From Cardinalis cardinalis (Eukaryota; Chordata; Aves; Passeriformes; Cardinalidae): a DNA stretch of 64,000 bases. The notes under the pieces are model-generated. The model was not told where the DNA came from. It was given only the letters and a program-made list of their open reading frames with translations, and searched no databases. Positions 23,876 through 38,900 of the stretch are shown here, piece after piece. Every line of letters begins with the position of its first letter. The stretch's first letter is position 1. A program made the position numbers and the translations under genes. Location: assembly GCA_014549065.1 (NCBI GenBank), contig JACDOX010000426.1, positions 198,878-262,877 of the forward strand, written 5' to 3'.

Positions 23876-26800
23876 ATGTAATAAAAATAAAATTCAAGGG
23901 AGTTGGAGCCAGATCGATTCAAAACAGGAAGTAGACACACAATTTCAAATTGTAATTAAAATAAATCGTGAAGGATTTTGTTGACTATATGCTCATGCAG
24001 CTTTTCAAAGGACAAAATAGCAAGATGAGATTAAATGTCCTTTCTCAAACATACGAATTTCTAAAATTCTTGTGGAGTACAGTTTCTTACAAGTTTTCAA
24101 GAAAGGTTTTGAGACAGGGTGATTCTTTAGTGTAAAATGTCTGAATAAGACCATTAAATATTTACAGTATCACCCAAATTTACTCATTTTGTTATCAATT
24201 TTTATCTAATACATTTAAATAGTATGAAAAATCAGTGTTTACAGAATTTTTGAGTCCACCTCTCAAGAAGAGCAATTCTGTACTAGTTAAAGTTCTGCAA
24301 TGCAAAAATCATCTTGTTCAAATATTTGCAGTAATGTTGTTCCCAAATTTTTTGATCTTACTGAAAACAGTGAGAATTTTGCCATAGAGAGTAACACAAT
24401 GATTCTCTCATGAAGCTGTCAGTCACTATGGAGAAGGTCTAGAAAGCAGATTTGCTAAAGTATGTAGTAGATTAATTAAAAAACTGAACAACATATTGAT
24501 AAAGATTTTACCTTGTGTTGCTAAGACACAAAGTCTTGAAATCTCACTGATTTCCATATTTTAATATTTCATTTCTATGGTAATTTACGAGACATTTTCT
24601 CCTAGTATAGATAGAATTCTGTTATATCCATGGAACTGTGTTTTCTGACTGATATAAAGTGCTTGGGATTCAATTCTGTAGCTCACTGCAATTGCATGCT
24701 TACTTTAAAGCTTGTAGTTTACTTTTATACATTCATGTTTGCATCCTGATCATCTCCCTGAATGGAGTTACTTTTGCAGTATGAGATTAATTTATCAAGC
24801 TAACATGAAAGAGAACCAAAGAAAGGAACTTTACAGTCCATATTTTTAGGAAACCTCAGCAAAGAAACTCAATTTTGTTGTTAAATCTTTGGGCCAAATG
24901 CTAAACTAGAATTCTAAAGAGTTCCTTATTCTTGTGCCTGGTATACACTGGAATCCTTGGAACACACCTATATAGAAGTGAAAACATGAGTGAATTGTCC
25001 AATGCTAAAAACCCTTATATCATAATGCAAAAAGATTGTAAAGAAAATACTAATGTCAAGAAACATTAAAAGGTGTAGAGGAAAAACTGAGTTTTAATAG
25101 CAGCATCCAATTTACGTACCTATCCACATTTTTCAGGTAGGAAAACTTCTACATTGTGATATTTTTCTCTTCTATTACACATCTCAGTTTTCTTGTTTCA
25201 CATTTTATCATCTGAAGCAAACAGCAAGAAAGAGTATTCTCCTCTAACTCTGCAGTGCCAGCTATCAANCTGCTGCAATATATTTCTGAATCACAGCCTC
25301 ATTTTTCAAGTAAGGAAGAAAATAATCAGCTAGAGTAATAAAAATCACTGTCAGTAATGAAACTATCCCTCATCTAATTTGTTTTCGCAGTGTAGACCTA
25401 TTCTAGAAATGTGCCCATTGTTTCTTGAGTATCATGTTCTTAGTACAAGGAGCTTCAAGAATTACAGTGCTAGATACTTTTAGAAAGAAGACGTTGACAT
25501 AGTCCTTAACTGCATAGTCTAAATTTACAGTTTTTAAAATAAACGGTCATTTAGGCATTTCTTCCTAGATTTAGGAAAAATTTCTTGTCTTGTCTCTAAG
25601 AAGATCTGGTCTCCTGGGTAGCCAGCTCTTTGGTTTAGAGATTAACCCTCTCCTGCTGCTTAGTGCAGTTTTGACAGCCAAGTCTTTCATCACCTTCAAG
25701 CTAGTTCTGTGTAGAGAATCTCTTAGTTCTTATTATTTATAATGGATATAAATCAATTTGCTATTTGCTGANGGCTCATGAAAAAATTCAATGCAAAAGG
25801 AGAAAAGAAAAAAGAAAAATTACTCATAAAACCATACAAAGTATATTCATGTTCAGAGCAAAATGTTGCAAAGGCTGAATAACCCTAAGAGAACAAATCT
25901 AGCTTGACAATTGCACAGAGTTCAAGTTTTTCACTCTTCCTTTAAAAGTTATATAGCTCTGCCATCACTTTTTTTTCCTCCATATCCCTAAAGAAAACAC
26001 CCATCATACTCTCTGTAAACTGACTCTCCTGTTAGGAATGTACACAAAGACATACAAAAAAAGACAATAATCCCTATTGCTACAAGCATTATGTACCCAG
26101 ACCCTGGTGGTGTCTGGCAGGGAAAATGGCAATAGCACACATTATTTACAATATTAAAATGTTAAAAATTACAATAAACAATATTAGTTCATCTTGACCT
26201 TGGGGAACTGTTCTGCAGGAAAGGAGACACGATGGGGAAAGCACTTATGCTGCAAAAAGGAGCCTGTGTTTGCAGAACAGAGCAGCAGGTGAGAACCTGA
26301 GGTAAACAAGAAATATGGCCTTGGATGGTTGAGCCTTTTTCTGTCTTTTATTTCTGTCATTCTGTCAGTACTGGAGAAATCAAACGTGTGAAACAGTGCT
26401 CAAGGATGGTGGGAGGAAAATGCTCGCTGATATCTCTGTGCAATAACTGTTTGAATATGANGCACTTGTCAGTTTGATGTTGATGCTTTGAGAAGCAGAT
26501 TTTGGAAGAGGCATCAGGAAAAGGAAGCATGCTGCAACTGCCTGCAGAGCTTTGTGTTTATTTCAGATAAATCAGTTAATTATTTATCTGAGTTATTTAT
26601 GCCATGGGGTATTTCTTTCACTGTAAGAATACTCAAGGATGACTGATAAAAATTAAAAAAATTAAATGCTTACAGAACAGCTCACAGGTACTGTTCTTCT
26701 TCCTTCCCAGGGGATTGCTCACACTAACTCTGTGCTTGTGGAGCTCTATCAGCCTGGCACCTAGAGCCTCTTTTGCACAGAGATAGATTTATTCTCAGAA

Positions 26801-29800
26801 GAGTTAAGAGACTTGAAGTACCCATGAAGTGCATTGATGTAGCCTCCCTTACAGGCCTGGATAGAGAGAACAACAGAGATGCCACAGAGATAATGTAACA
26901 ATAATATGGATGTAGATTTTGCAATTGCTAGGAAGCAGACTTTTGCTTGCTGAAGGCAGTGACTGGCAGGAGCTACTCCNGCTTTTTTTTTTTTAACAGA
27001 AGCTGTTGAAACTAGAAAATAATCCAGTTACAAGTAATTGCAAAGAACAAATTAAAAGCTGCATACTGTTTTCATCCATGAATTTTGTCCTCTAGGGATC
27101 AACAAGGCCCTGTTTTTACTGTCAGTGGAGTAAGGGAGAGATAAGATATTAGGGATATTAAAATTTAAAAAAACTCAAATGTTTCCTTTCTGAGCCTTCC
27201 TGGCCTTGGATTTATCTGTCTGCACCCTACTCACACCTGGGCATTCAGTCCTAGGTTTTCCTCCCCTTTTCCTTGGTTGTTAATGGAACTGCATCTGCTA
27301 GTACCAAAGTATCCTGGTGAAGGTTCTGGGAAGAATAAGAAATAATTCAAATCTCTGCTCTCCCAAAGCCCATTTCACACCAATTGAATATTTATGCGAC
27401 CACAGGGAAGGTATTTGATGTCATTCCAGCTGACTGAATCGTTGCTGTGATAAACATTTAATAATTTATACAAAGCAGTGGTTCCCAGAATAACTTCTAT
27501 AGGAGAAAGAAAAGAAACATCTGGTAGACAGGAGACACCTGGAATTTGAGAGGTTTAGTCTACTCTGTATGAGACAGCACTGCCACTATCACAGACAGCT
27601 ATGGCAGCTTCTACATCCTTCAATTCTTGGCCAGGATCTGCCCAGCTGCTTTGCTAAAGCAAAAACATTGATATTTACATGCCAAAGGCATGGAGAAATT
27701 TTCCTGAGGAGTTGTGCTCGGTGTGAGTTACATTTAGCTGAGGGGTTGAGTCAGCATTCTGACAGGACCAGGCTCCAACAGCCAAACAGGCAAGAGGATG
27801 CCCACTGGTAGGGCTGGGGTTCATCTGGGTAAGTCTGCTCACAGAAGAAATTTTTGGCTGGATTGATGCCATATGTGGCACTGGAAGATCAGAAAGGAAG
27901 TTAACTTCCAATTTTCAAGTTTTCTGCAATATCTTGGCAAAAACCTCCCTTGCATCTCTCCAAAGCCATTTTTCCTGTAAGTATCTACCAAAAGAAAGAC
28001 ACACTTGGAGAGCAAAGTAAAATTAAGCTACATGAATGTCAATTGTAGTTACAAAAAAAAGTTGATTATGCACTCATGACATGCAAGCTAGTTACATCTT
28101 GTAAGGCTGAAGAATTGGGTAACATCCAAATACACAGGCTGTTGTTTACAAAGGGTAAAAAAAAAAGAGTGAAAACTATAGGACATTAAATATTAAAAAG
28201 CACGAAAAAGAAGCTAAATACTTAAGAAAATAGGTTGGGAAGCAATATGTATATATACATATATAAATATATAAATGAGAGGTACATAAGGAGTTTCTGT
28301 CATTATCCTGCTCTGATTTTGTTAGTAATAAATTCACTTTGTACCTCTAAGAGGAGCCTGTTTTGCTCCTGGAGTGTTTTCTTCAGGTCCTTATCTCAAC
28401 TCATGGACCCTTTGTTCAATTTTCTCTCCTCTGCCCAGCTGTGGCAGGGGTAGGTGAGTGAGCGGCTTCTGTGGTGCCTGGTGTTTGGCCAACATCAAAC
28501 CACAACAAAGCTTTTCCTCTCTCTGGCTCGAAGGAGCTGCAGCAGTAATCTTTCAGCTGCTTTGAGGTGAACTGAAGCCCACTTGCCAGTTCAAGGGCAG
28601 AGACCTGGGACCCATGGGAGCAGCATCACCCCATGCCAGCCCCAAGCCTCCTGGAGCACCTGTACACTGAGACAAAAGGCCAGNAAGGTCATAAAGCTGG
28701 AATTCAGAAATATGTTTTCTATCTGAACCAGACATTTTCCTGTTTTATTTGTGATTAATTAGTAAAATCATCATAATGGCTCACACAATCAAAAGCAGAT
28801 CTTCACCATGAACTATGAAACCCCATCTCTTACATCCCCTTGCTCCATNATGTAAACAGCTATGTTTGGTTTAGCCAGAGACACTACAGACATGTTTATT
28901 AACTCAGAACAGCGCTTACTGAAAGTGTAATAATATAAACTGAAGTTCCTGAGATCTCATTTGTAAAATAGTGTTAAGCAAATACTACACACCAAGTATT
29001 GTCAGCAAAAAACTGTCAAAGCTGTAATTGTTAGGAGATAACAACAGGTTATTTTGTAGTAGATCTTGATTTTCTTTTTTTTGTTGTTTTTTTCTCTGCA
29101 CATAGCTGATCTTGGTTGTACTCTTCCTTCCAAACATATTTACAGCTTTTAATGATAATGGCAGAGAGAAATATTTACTCATCTTTTCAAAGGCAACATG
29201 TACAAGTTGCCTTTGAATCTGCAAGTCATCGTGCCAGCAAACTATCAACAATAACAGATGGCAGGGGATTTCTTTAATGCTTTCCATTCCACCACCAGTC
29301 ATTCCCTGCTGCATAACACACGTATGTTGAGTCTCATCTAAAATCCAATGAAGGGTTTAAATACATTTGGGCATTGTTTGTAGCAAACCATCTTTTCACC
29401 CCAAGTGTTCTTACGCCACCAAGAGGTAGCATACCTCCCCAGAAGGGAAGTTCCAGCCCAGCAGAGGACTTTGTCCTTGGAACACAGTGCTACTGGAGCA
29501 CCAAGTGACACTGGGACAGTGGCTTGGACAGGCAAGGTCCTGTGTGTTTGCAGCCACAGCAACAGTTGGTTTGTAAGCTCGGGCTTCAAGCAGGCAAGAA
29601 GAAAATGGTGCCCTTGTAAAATTATCTGTGCATTCTACATGCTGCGAAAGAAAGCATGTAATTTTCCGAGAAATTTTCTAGACAGTTTGTAACCTCAGGT
29701 TTGAAAGGCTAACATGGGCTTTACATATTATATAAACTGTTAATTGTATTCAATTCTTCCCTTCAAGAGCTAAATACAGAGGAGTTTCTGTTTATTTGAA

Positions 29801-32554
29801 AAGTGGAGACAGCATTTTCTCAAGTGTTGACATGCCTGCTCTTTGAAATATGACATCTATCAAGCCAAGTCAAGCTACACCCCAGCAAGAACAATTCTTT
29901 GTTCCATTCTGGCATCTGGGCCAGGAAGAACTTGAGGAAGACATGTTTTCAACTAGTTCCACTATTTGTTTATTTAGTCTATTACCCCATTGATTCCAGA
30001 AACCTGAAAATAGTTGGTGACATCTGCTCAAGGTCTCTCCTGGGATAAGGACTAGAGCAGTAGCTGGGGTGTCATTCAGCCAGCCTTTCTTATGCCACTT
30101 TCATGTTTCCAAAGCAAGAGAAGAGAGAAAGCCAAAAGAACAATCTCAAGGTAGTCTATAAATAAAGTAACAGCCTTCAACCTAACTCCTCTTTCAAAAA
30201 TTGAACTCTATTAAAAAAACCCCACAAAAACAATATTAAAAAAAAAAAACAAACCAAAAACAAACACCAAAACCACACAGAAGCAAATACAGAACTTAAA
30301 GACATAGAACTTAAATGCAATAGAATAAGCTTTAACTGCCTTGTGCCTTACTGGACAAGAAAAAAAGGGTTTGTGTTAGTAAAAATAATGAAAAATGCTT
30401 TTCTGACACCAAAAATATTTCCAAAGATAATTTAGTTTTCAATCAAGAAAATCAATCATGCACCACCAGAAGTTCTCAAATGCCTTTAAAATTTTGAAAA
30501 TACCTGCCTAATGCTTCATGAGACACACTTGTGTGCAGTTCAATTTAGTTGCAAAGATATTTGTGGAATTATAGCTTTTATATAGGAAGACTGTTACACA
30601 GAAAAGAACAGTAGAATTTTCTTTCATGTAACAAATGGAATATTAAAAATTCCAGAACTGTACACTTAAGTGTAACCTAAAGGCCAAGTTTCAAAATTGA
30701 AACTTGTTCTGAACAATAGGACTGAGTCCTCTTGATGACTGGGCACCTTAAAATACCATTCTTGCCACTAAGACAACATTCANAAGACAAAAGGTAGCAT
30801 AAAAGGTAAAAAATAACATTTTATCAATTGATTATTTAATCAAGTTACATGAACCAGGAAACCAATTATTGCAATAAATCAGTTACTTAATAAAGCACAT
30901 CTTTCTCCTTTTAGAAAACAAACTCCTCAATCCCAGAAAAATTTCAGCCAGCAAAGAATTGCCTTTTGCTACGTCCTTATAAGCCACCATCGAGTTTAAC
31001 ACTGACTTAAATTAGTCAAGGAATACCAGAACTGTGGCCTGCACTTACCTTGCTAAGTCTAAAACCTGTTCATATTTTTAGCCCAAAAAAACCACCTCTA
31101 TTAGATTCTACTTGGCTTGGATATCACATAGTCCAAACTTGAAACTCATTGTCCAAAGATTTCAAGAAAGCACAGGCTGACCTTTTTGTTTCTTACAACA
31201 TTCATACAAAGAAGTGAATCAATGATTCTGTGAACACAGATGCAAAAAAAACCCCAAAGCACATTTTATCTATTGATCTGTACAGTCCCACATCCAGGCA
31301 CAAATCCCCCATCATGGTAGTTAAGTAGAAAGGGAGTCAGAAAGGTCATTGATAGGAGAACACACAAGACAAAAATAAATTAGCCAAGAAGCTATGCCTA
31401 ACAATCAATTTTATGTTCTGCGGAAAGATTGCATGAGAAGAACAGAGGCAAAGTTCTCAGGACCACCATGTTAACACAGTAATTTCTGGCAAAGTAAATC
31501 AAAGAGGGATTCCAACACCTAAAAAGCAAACAATAAAAATTATCTGAACATATTTCATTATCTAAGTAACACAATGCTAATCTATTTCTAGTGATTGATT
31601 CCAGAGTCCATCAGTGACATGCACATGCCAGGATCATATCTTTAAAGAAACTGTTGGATCATGTTTTCAGTGTTGGAGATGGGTTTCCTCACCATCAACA
31701 GACAGTAGCTTTTCCACCACTCTCCAGCTTTTGTCTTAAAAATTCCAAATGGACCTGCCAAGTTCAGCCAGGGCAAAATTCTGCATTCTTCCTGAGTAAA
31801 TTCACTACAGTTTCTAAGTGTGTTGCTTAATGTGGAGCTGTGTTTTGGATTTGCTCTGAAAAGAGGATTGATAGTGTGGAGATGTTCTCATTACTGCTGA
31901 GCAGTGCTCAAACAGTGTAAATGACTTTTCTGCCGCTCCCTCTGCCCCAGCAGAGTAGGCTGGGGGCATACAAGGAGCTGGGAGGGTACACAGTGAGGGC
32001 TGCTCACCCCAAATGACCCAGAGACATCCCACACCACATGGTGTTGGGCCCAGTATATAAAGCAGGGGGAGGAAGAAATGGAGAACGTTTGGAGTGATGA
32101 TTACATTTGATGCAGCCCCAATTTCCAAGAGATGGCTGATGACCACCTGCCCATGGGAAGCGGGGAATGAATTCCNTTTTTGGCTTTTCTTGCAATCACT
32201 GCTTTTGCTTTGCCTATTGAATTGCCTTTATCTCAACCCTCGAATTTTCTCATTTTCATCATCTGGATTTTCTCCCCCATCCCAGTGGTGGCTTCATGGT
32301 ACTTATTTGCCTGTAGAGGTTGAACCACAACAAAAAGAAAAAGAAAATATTAAAAAGTTTGCTTTATTTAGAAGTAAGACTTGGAGCAAAAGTTGAGACA
32401 GAGACCTCCTCTATGAAGATCAGATGAAGATCTGTAGTGCAACTGTAAGACTACGATTTCTGTGTTAAGAAAATACTGGAAACTCCAGTCTCAATACTGG
32501 TCACATCTGGCTTTTTGATTAGTAGAAATTTTACAAGCAATCTTTGTAAATGTT
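23876..32554. other. Non-coding stretch, nothing firmly recognised
   Basis: Nearly 9 kb without supported exons, LTRs or CR1 pieces. It holds an AT-rich TATA/CATA microsatellite-like run at about 28244-28275 and an A/C-rich tract at about 30211-30280. For a long transcript spanning 41.7 to 2.6 kb this is intron. Confidence 0.45.
30211..30280. repeat. A-rich CAAA/CCAAAA low-complexity tract
   Basis: About 70 bp of A with scattered C in CAAA and CCAAAA units, similar in style to the tracts at 12.0, 33.6 and 55.1 kb. Confidence 0.8.
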
Positions 32555-32971
32555 TGTATATGTCACTGTCATATTTTCTGAAAAATCCCCTTGCCCAGGA
32601 TTCCTCTCCTGGGAAGCTGAGAAGCCTCAGAGGAAAAGGAGAACAATATTCTCTCATTTGCTTCTCCTGTGTTTTGCTCCTTTGGGATGTGGTTGGAGAT
32701 TGTTTATCCAACAGGTGATGGTTTCATGTGAATTGTTTTAATGACCAATTACTGTCCAGCTGTGTCAGACTCTGAGGAAAGAGTCACTAGTTTTTCATTA
32801 TTATCCTTTAACCTTCTGTCTGTATTCTTTCTCTATTTATTAGTATAGTTTTAGTATAGTATTCTTTTATATAATATCATAAAATAATAAAATTAGCCTT
32901 CTAAGAACATGGAGTCAGATTCATCATTTTCCTCCCTTTGTCCAGGGGACCCTGAAAATACCACATGTACA
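32555..32971 (+). mobile_element. Solo LTR, 6-bp TSD family (LTR 32561-32965)
   Basis: Plus-strand LTR starting TGTCACTGTC and ending in CCACA. The six bases outside the ends are tgtata and tgtaca, one mismatch, which is a slightly decayed duplication. U3 contains the GGGAAGCTGAGAAGCCTCAG block, and an AATAAT/AATAAA-rich polyadenylation region lies near 32880. It belongs to the longer type, like the copies at 57.5 and 60.8 kb. No internal viral sequence is attached. Confidence 0.88.
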
Positions 32972-35900
32972 CCCTCNCAAACACTGCCAGTTACTCTGCC
33001 TCTGATTCTAGAACCCAAAATCATGCCAAAGAACATGCAGTGAAAAGGCATCTTGAAATATCTCAGTACCTACTGCAAGAAGTACGAGAACTAAACTTTT
33101 AGGATATCAAGATGGTCTAAAAGGAATTGCAAAATGACAAATGTTGACAGATGATTGCAAACTGAATACAGTGCCTCCACAATTATGTTTTTCCTCTTTT
33201 AAATGTGAAAACAGTAACAAACATTGAGCTTGTTGGTANCCTTGAAACACCATGAAAGGGGCCAAATGGGAAAGGCTGAAGAGTAAACAAGGAAGTCAAA
33301 ACTTAAGGTCCTGTTGTTTTCTAGCTCAAATTAACACAAAGCCTTATAGTTTCTGTGGAAACTCATCCATTTGGCACCACAAGAAAAAGTTGCANTCTCA
33401 AAATGAGAAATAAGTCAGAGAACTAAAAAAGTGATGAAATATATGTTAAGGTACTGAAAGCAACCGAAAGGTAAACTGCTGGTTTTAAGGAAGAAACCAA
33501 AGATGCATTTTTAAAATACATTATACTTACAAGTAATTATCACTTTGAAAGTGGAAAGGAATGAGAAAACTGATTAAAAAAAAACCAAATCAAACAAAAA
33601 CAAACAAAACCACAAACAAACAAAAACCAAACCACCATGTAATGTAAAGTGAAATTCCCAAATGAGATGAAACCAAAAATGATGATGGGCAGATGAGGCA
33701 AGTTACTTTTGTGCAAAGGCCAGGAAAAATTTAGGAATTTGAGCAGAGAGGAGGATTGTTTCAAGAGCTCTATAATAAGTAAAACAAAAGGAACACCATA
33801 ATATTTTCTTGTTGTGAAGAAAAATGAGAGCACCAGACCTTGCTGAACTTTGAAAAAAATGAGATGTATAGAAAGAAAGGGATCAACACTGGTGACAAAA
33901 TGGGAAAACAAGATTATGAGTCAAATTCCTAGTGTTAGTTATTAGTGTTTTCAGGGATAATCATAAGATGATCAGTTCTAGAGAGCCTTTTTTTCCTCCC
34001 AGACTCATTTTGCACCCTTCACCCCAGGCTGGAACTAGGTGAAGGCAGTGGTGTGGGAGCATCTACCTCACGTGACTGAACTCTGCATTTTCCCCAAGCT
34101 GAGTGCCATAACTCTTGCNGTGTTTCAGTGCTGCTAATTTGGAACAAGTGGAAGGATATCTTTGAAGATAGCTGGAAACCTGACCAAGATGCTTTCCTGT
34201 TTTCCTTTCCTCTGAAATAGTGGATATTGATTGTTGCCACCACAGGATATCAAGCAAGTGATTTGACCTGAGTCTGTATAGGAATTCCTTTGGGTTATGA
34301 AGGGCAGAAGAAGATAACAGTTCCCTCCCAGACCTCCCCATTATCTGTGCTTTGCTTTTCCCAGCACAGAAAAGGAGTTCAGAAGGAAAGCATATGGAAA
34401 TCAGAACAGCAGAAAACAAAATTTTATAAAAAGAAAAGTAATAGGCACCACATTTAATTCTACTGTAACAAATACTATTAACAGAAAGAGAATATGCCAA
34501 AAATGTGTTGTATTAAACTCTGTGAATTTTGAGGATGACAAGATGTCTATAAATAAATTAAGAAAAACTATTTGTAGTTGTTTGAATGGCCCTCACAATT
34601 TCCTTCCTGAGGTAGGGGATGAAGCCAGTCATATCCTGTGTGAAAACTATGTACAAACTGCATTCTTCCAGAAATGAAGAAAAAAGGTGAAATCTCTGAG
34701 CATTTGTTACATCATTTAGTTAAATTAGCCAGAGAACAAGGCAAAATCACTCTCAAGAAGAATAAGATGCTAGCATTTGGAATAAAGTTCATTCAGCTTA
34801 TTTTGATTACCTATGAATTGAGAAGACTTATGTTCTCCTTAGGTTTTCATTAAGAAAAATAAAAAGAGTGCATAAACATAGAGAGTCCATTATTCCTAAC
34901 TGGAGTATTGAATTACTCCAATTTCTGCCTAGTTTTGACAGAACTTTTAGTCAATTGAAGTGAGCAGCAACAATTGGCAACTCATATTAGGTGTTCTATA
35001 GAGTCTCAAAGAGCAGGAAACCCAACCATCCTAGCAAATTCATATTCTATTTCCATTGTTCTTTATTTTATGAGAGAAAACTTTCAGAGTTTACTCCCAT
35101 AAAGCAGAGTTACTGGATTTTTCAAGACAGACATTTCTAAGAAACACACAGGTCAATATAATTGCACTTTGATTGATACACTCCAGGAACTGCCTTTCTG
35201 AAAGACTGACTTTATTAAATCCAGTCTTTATTCTGTCAAAGTGAGTTTAAAAAAAAGGCATTTTGCCTTGCCAAAGCTGACAAGGCAAGAACCTCTATTC
35301 ATTAGTATTTTTCTCTTTAAAGCCACTCTTACAGAGCTTGCCCTAGGCAGGATCCTGGAAAGGAAAGCATGCAGACCTTGGACAAAAGAGAATCAGGCAG
35401 GAGGAACATAGAGTATGGCAACATCAGATTTTGGTGGTGGTTCAGTTAAATAATTCATTAGTTCACCTAGTCAGGTTCAGCACAATGATTTTGGGTGAAG
35501 GAAAGATTGAGTAAACTAATACTTCTACAAGAGTGTTTTCCTTGGATGTTTTTTGAGTGTCAAAATCAAAACCTTTAGAATATAAAAGGTAAAGGTGTAC
35601 CAAAATAAGATGAGAATAATCTTAAGTGTGGGCTGACTCAAGTTAATTTACTGATTTCATGAATTTCTGATATTTAGTTCTTTCTCAATGCCTAGGTAGG
35701 GAAAGCAAAAATCAGTTTTGACCTCCTACTCATGGTCTCAGTGCCATGCCCATTATAACTGGCCTGTTATTCCTTATTAGGTCAGGAAAAGAATGGGAGA
35801 AAAACAAATTAAGGAAAAGAACAGTTAATGTACCTACCAGAAGAAGACTTTTCTAACAAGAGAATTCATTTTCTACAAGGAAGCCCCAGAAAAAAAATTT

Positions 35901-38900
35901 TTCAAGATGTTCAAGAAGGCACTGTAGAAATTAGCATGTATTTCAGTACTCAGGTAGGACAAACAGTTCATCTTCAACGTACATCATTAAGTGCTTTTGA
36001 ATCAAATTTGGTAAACAATTTACTACCTTTTTTGTTAACACCACCTTAAAAAATTAATATTGGCATCTGACTACAATCGGAATTTACAGAAAGCCTGTTG
36101 CATTAAAACACAAAAGTATAGCAGCAGAACAAGGAAGACTATTGCTTACTTAAAAGATTTATGATACATCATGTTCAGGGTGCTATTTTGAAGTGCTATC
36201 TGTTTTCTTTTCATACACAAAAGAATATATGCATTTTAGAAATAATAATCCTAAATAGCCAAATCTTCAAAACAGAAGCCTGAGGCTACCCAATACCAAA
36301 ACCTATACAGCCGGATAGTTTTGACATAACTGTCCTGCCACAAGAGGTGGATGTATTTGGATCTGAGTGACTCCAACATGCCCTCTCTCTTCCACCCCAA
36401 AGGCAGGAGCACAAAATGAGAGAGATCTAAATGACTACAAATACTTTTGCATATATAGGTGCATAATTCCTCAAGATACCATTCCCAATTTCTTTTACCA
36501 ACGAAACAGCACACTTTAGGACTAAGGTTAATAGGCAGCAAAATCCTTTCTCACGATATACTTTTGGAAAAAGACACTTGAGTCTTCCAGTACCACTCAG
36601 AACTTTATATTTATAATATTCAGCTCCTGCACAGATGATTCCATATATTTCTCTTTCTCCCATCATTTCCTTTCTAATTTTTACTAAACTTGTGTTTTCA
36701 GGAAGAAAAATAAAAATAGGGAGTTTTTTTGGTTTTGTTTTTTTTTTTCTTATTATTTTGGTCTTTAAAATCGGACTAATGTAGATAATATTACAATGCT
36801 GGTACAAATATCACAAGGGTTTCTAAGGTCTGCCGGAGTTTCTATATATTTTTGGTAGTGTAATAAAGAAAGAACCCATATTTGGAGTCTCTAACACTGC
36901 AAGTAGTAATTTATATATAATGTACTAAGTGACATTTGTTTCCTGACTGCATATTGTCTAGACACAGACATCAGCATTTACAGTTCATTCAGTGTTCAAA
37001 CATGCAACATAACTGTATTCTGCATCACCAGACGAGCATCCTTTACTTACCAAAGTTCTTGATTCATGGCCGTCAGTCCATTTTACTTATGATGCTCACA
37101 GGCTTCAGACTTGGTTTTATAAAACACGTTGTTACAATTGCATATGGACACATAACTCAAGACTTTAACTTGTAAGAAACCTGAAATTCCTCAGTGACCT
37201 CCCCATCTACACTGAGTCATTTGGCATCTTCTAACATACTAGAGACCTGCTTATCAATTTATGCTCATTATTCGAGTAAAAAGGGCTTAAGCATACAGAT
37301 AAGATGCAAGTATTTCACTGCTGTATTCAGGCTTTGCAAGTGTAAGACACACTGTGCTACAGGAAGAGTGCTCAGACTTCACTCTGGCTCCCATTTTTCC
37401 ACTATCATTACTAACCCTGCACTCATCTGTTCTGCAGCTATTGACCTCACATTTCAAATCAAGGCAAGTTTGATCTGTGAGGTCAGCATATCCTTTACAT
37501 AGACATATTTCTATTTCTATTGAGATAATTTGGGAAACAAAATCCACTATTACAAGTCATTAGTGTCTTTTCTTGGAGTCTGCTAAAAGCCCTGTTCTCC
37601 ATTGAAAGTAAATAGCCCATTAAATGAAGGAAGTGCATGTAAATGAAGTAAGTGAAGAAGATAAATTATGCCTCTGGGAAAAGTTAAATTTTTGTGTTCA
37701 GTTTAGTTTCCATTTATCCACACCCTGTAAGGACAGAAGTCATGACTCCTGGGGCAAAGGTGAATGCCTCAGTGTGTTAGGCCTCTCTGCTACCTCTGAA
37801 TTATTCTTTAGATATAGGCTCATTTTGTGTATTATTAATGAAATTCTAGTTCAGAGGGTAGTCCCAAAGAGTGATAGACCTTCCAGTTGGAGTTCATGGT
37901 GCATCTTTACTCCATCCCTGTATGAGCTAATATTCTCTTTCTCCCCCTTTCTCTTCACTTGCATTCACCATAGAAGATGCCTCAAAAAACTCATCAGTGA
38001 AAGAACCACATTAAAGGCAAAACCAGGTAGGTGTTGTTCTAGCCTTGTACAATTCTAGTAAAAGTCACAGAGTCAAACCCAGGTGGTTTCCTGCATTTCT
38101 CATTTCAGGACAGCTCAAGTGCTGCGCTCTGACTTGACCAATGAAGATTTAGGTCACGTGTTTTCAGTCTCTTCCAGATTAACAAGAATTGAAGTGGAAA
38201 AGCAAATATCAGGGATAATAGGGTTTAANTCTGCACAAATATTTACATCTGCAATATTCAGATAAGATTTGTTGGCTGTGAGAAGTCTGAAGAGCTAACA
38301 GACCAGGCCTTGAAGAAAATTCTACTCTCACCAGTACAACAGAGAAATGGTTCTGTATCTCTGTATTAGGAACAGCCTGTTTTCCATTGCAGACAAAGTG
38401 CTCTGGCTGTGACACTTGTATTCATGTTATATATTGTATTAAAGACTCTTCTTTGCAGAGTAAGTATCACAAAAATCAAGATGGGTTTGATTTTTTAAAT
38501 ATTGCTCGACATCTCTAAGATGTCAATCCCTACCAACCCTGCCATGTCTAAAGTATCACTGCTCCATTCAAGCTCTCCCCCAGAGTCCAGGTAATCTGAG
38601 CACCATAGAAGTCTGATCTGTTCCTGGGACATTCATCAACTGATCTTGGTTATGCATTTCATTCCTTGAACCAAGGTCTCAATATTTTTCTGCACGTGAA
38701 AAAAACCTAAACATTTCAATAAGGCCCTACATGGAAAAAAATTTCTGTACTCTGTACTCAGAACTTATCAGTACTTGAGTTCTTTTTCTTCTTTTGTTAT
38801 TAATCTGCAGTCTATTTTGATGTACANGCAGATCACAAAAAAAATAACACTCAGGACTGTTACTTGCATCAGAATTGAAAATAAAAGAAAAAAAAAGGTT

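Noticed and set aside
31200..31240. 'caatgattctgtgaac' wording reminiscent of the CR1 3' terminal repeat
   Set aside because: No CR1 sequence can be followed on either side of it.
33540..33911. 123-codon minus-strand open frame
   Set aside because: It is driven by the CAAA-rich low-complexity tract and its translation is Phe/Val/Cys-rich nonsense.
36496..36520. 23-nt minus-strand mini-exon between splice-like sites
   Set aside because: Its length leaves the reading frame in phase 0, which does not fit the phase 1 junctions of the gene. No other support was found.
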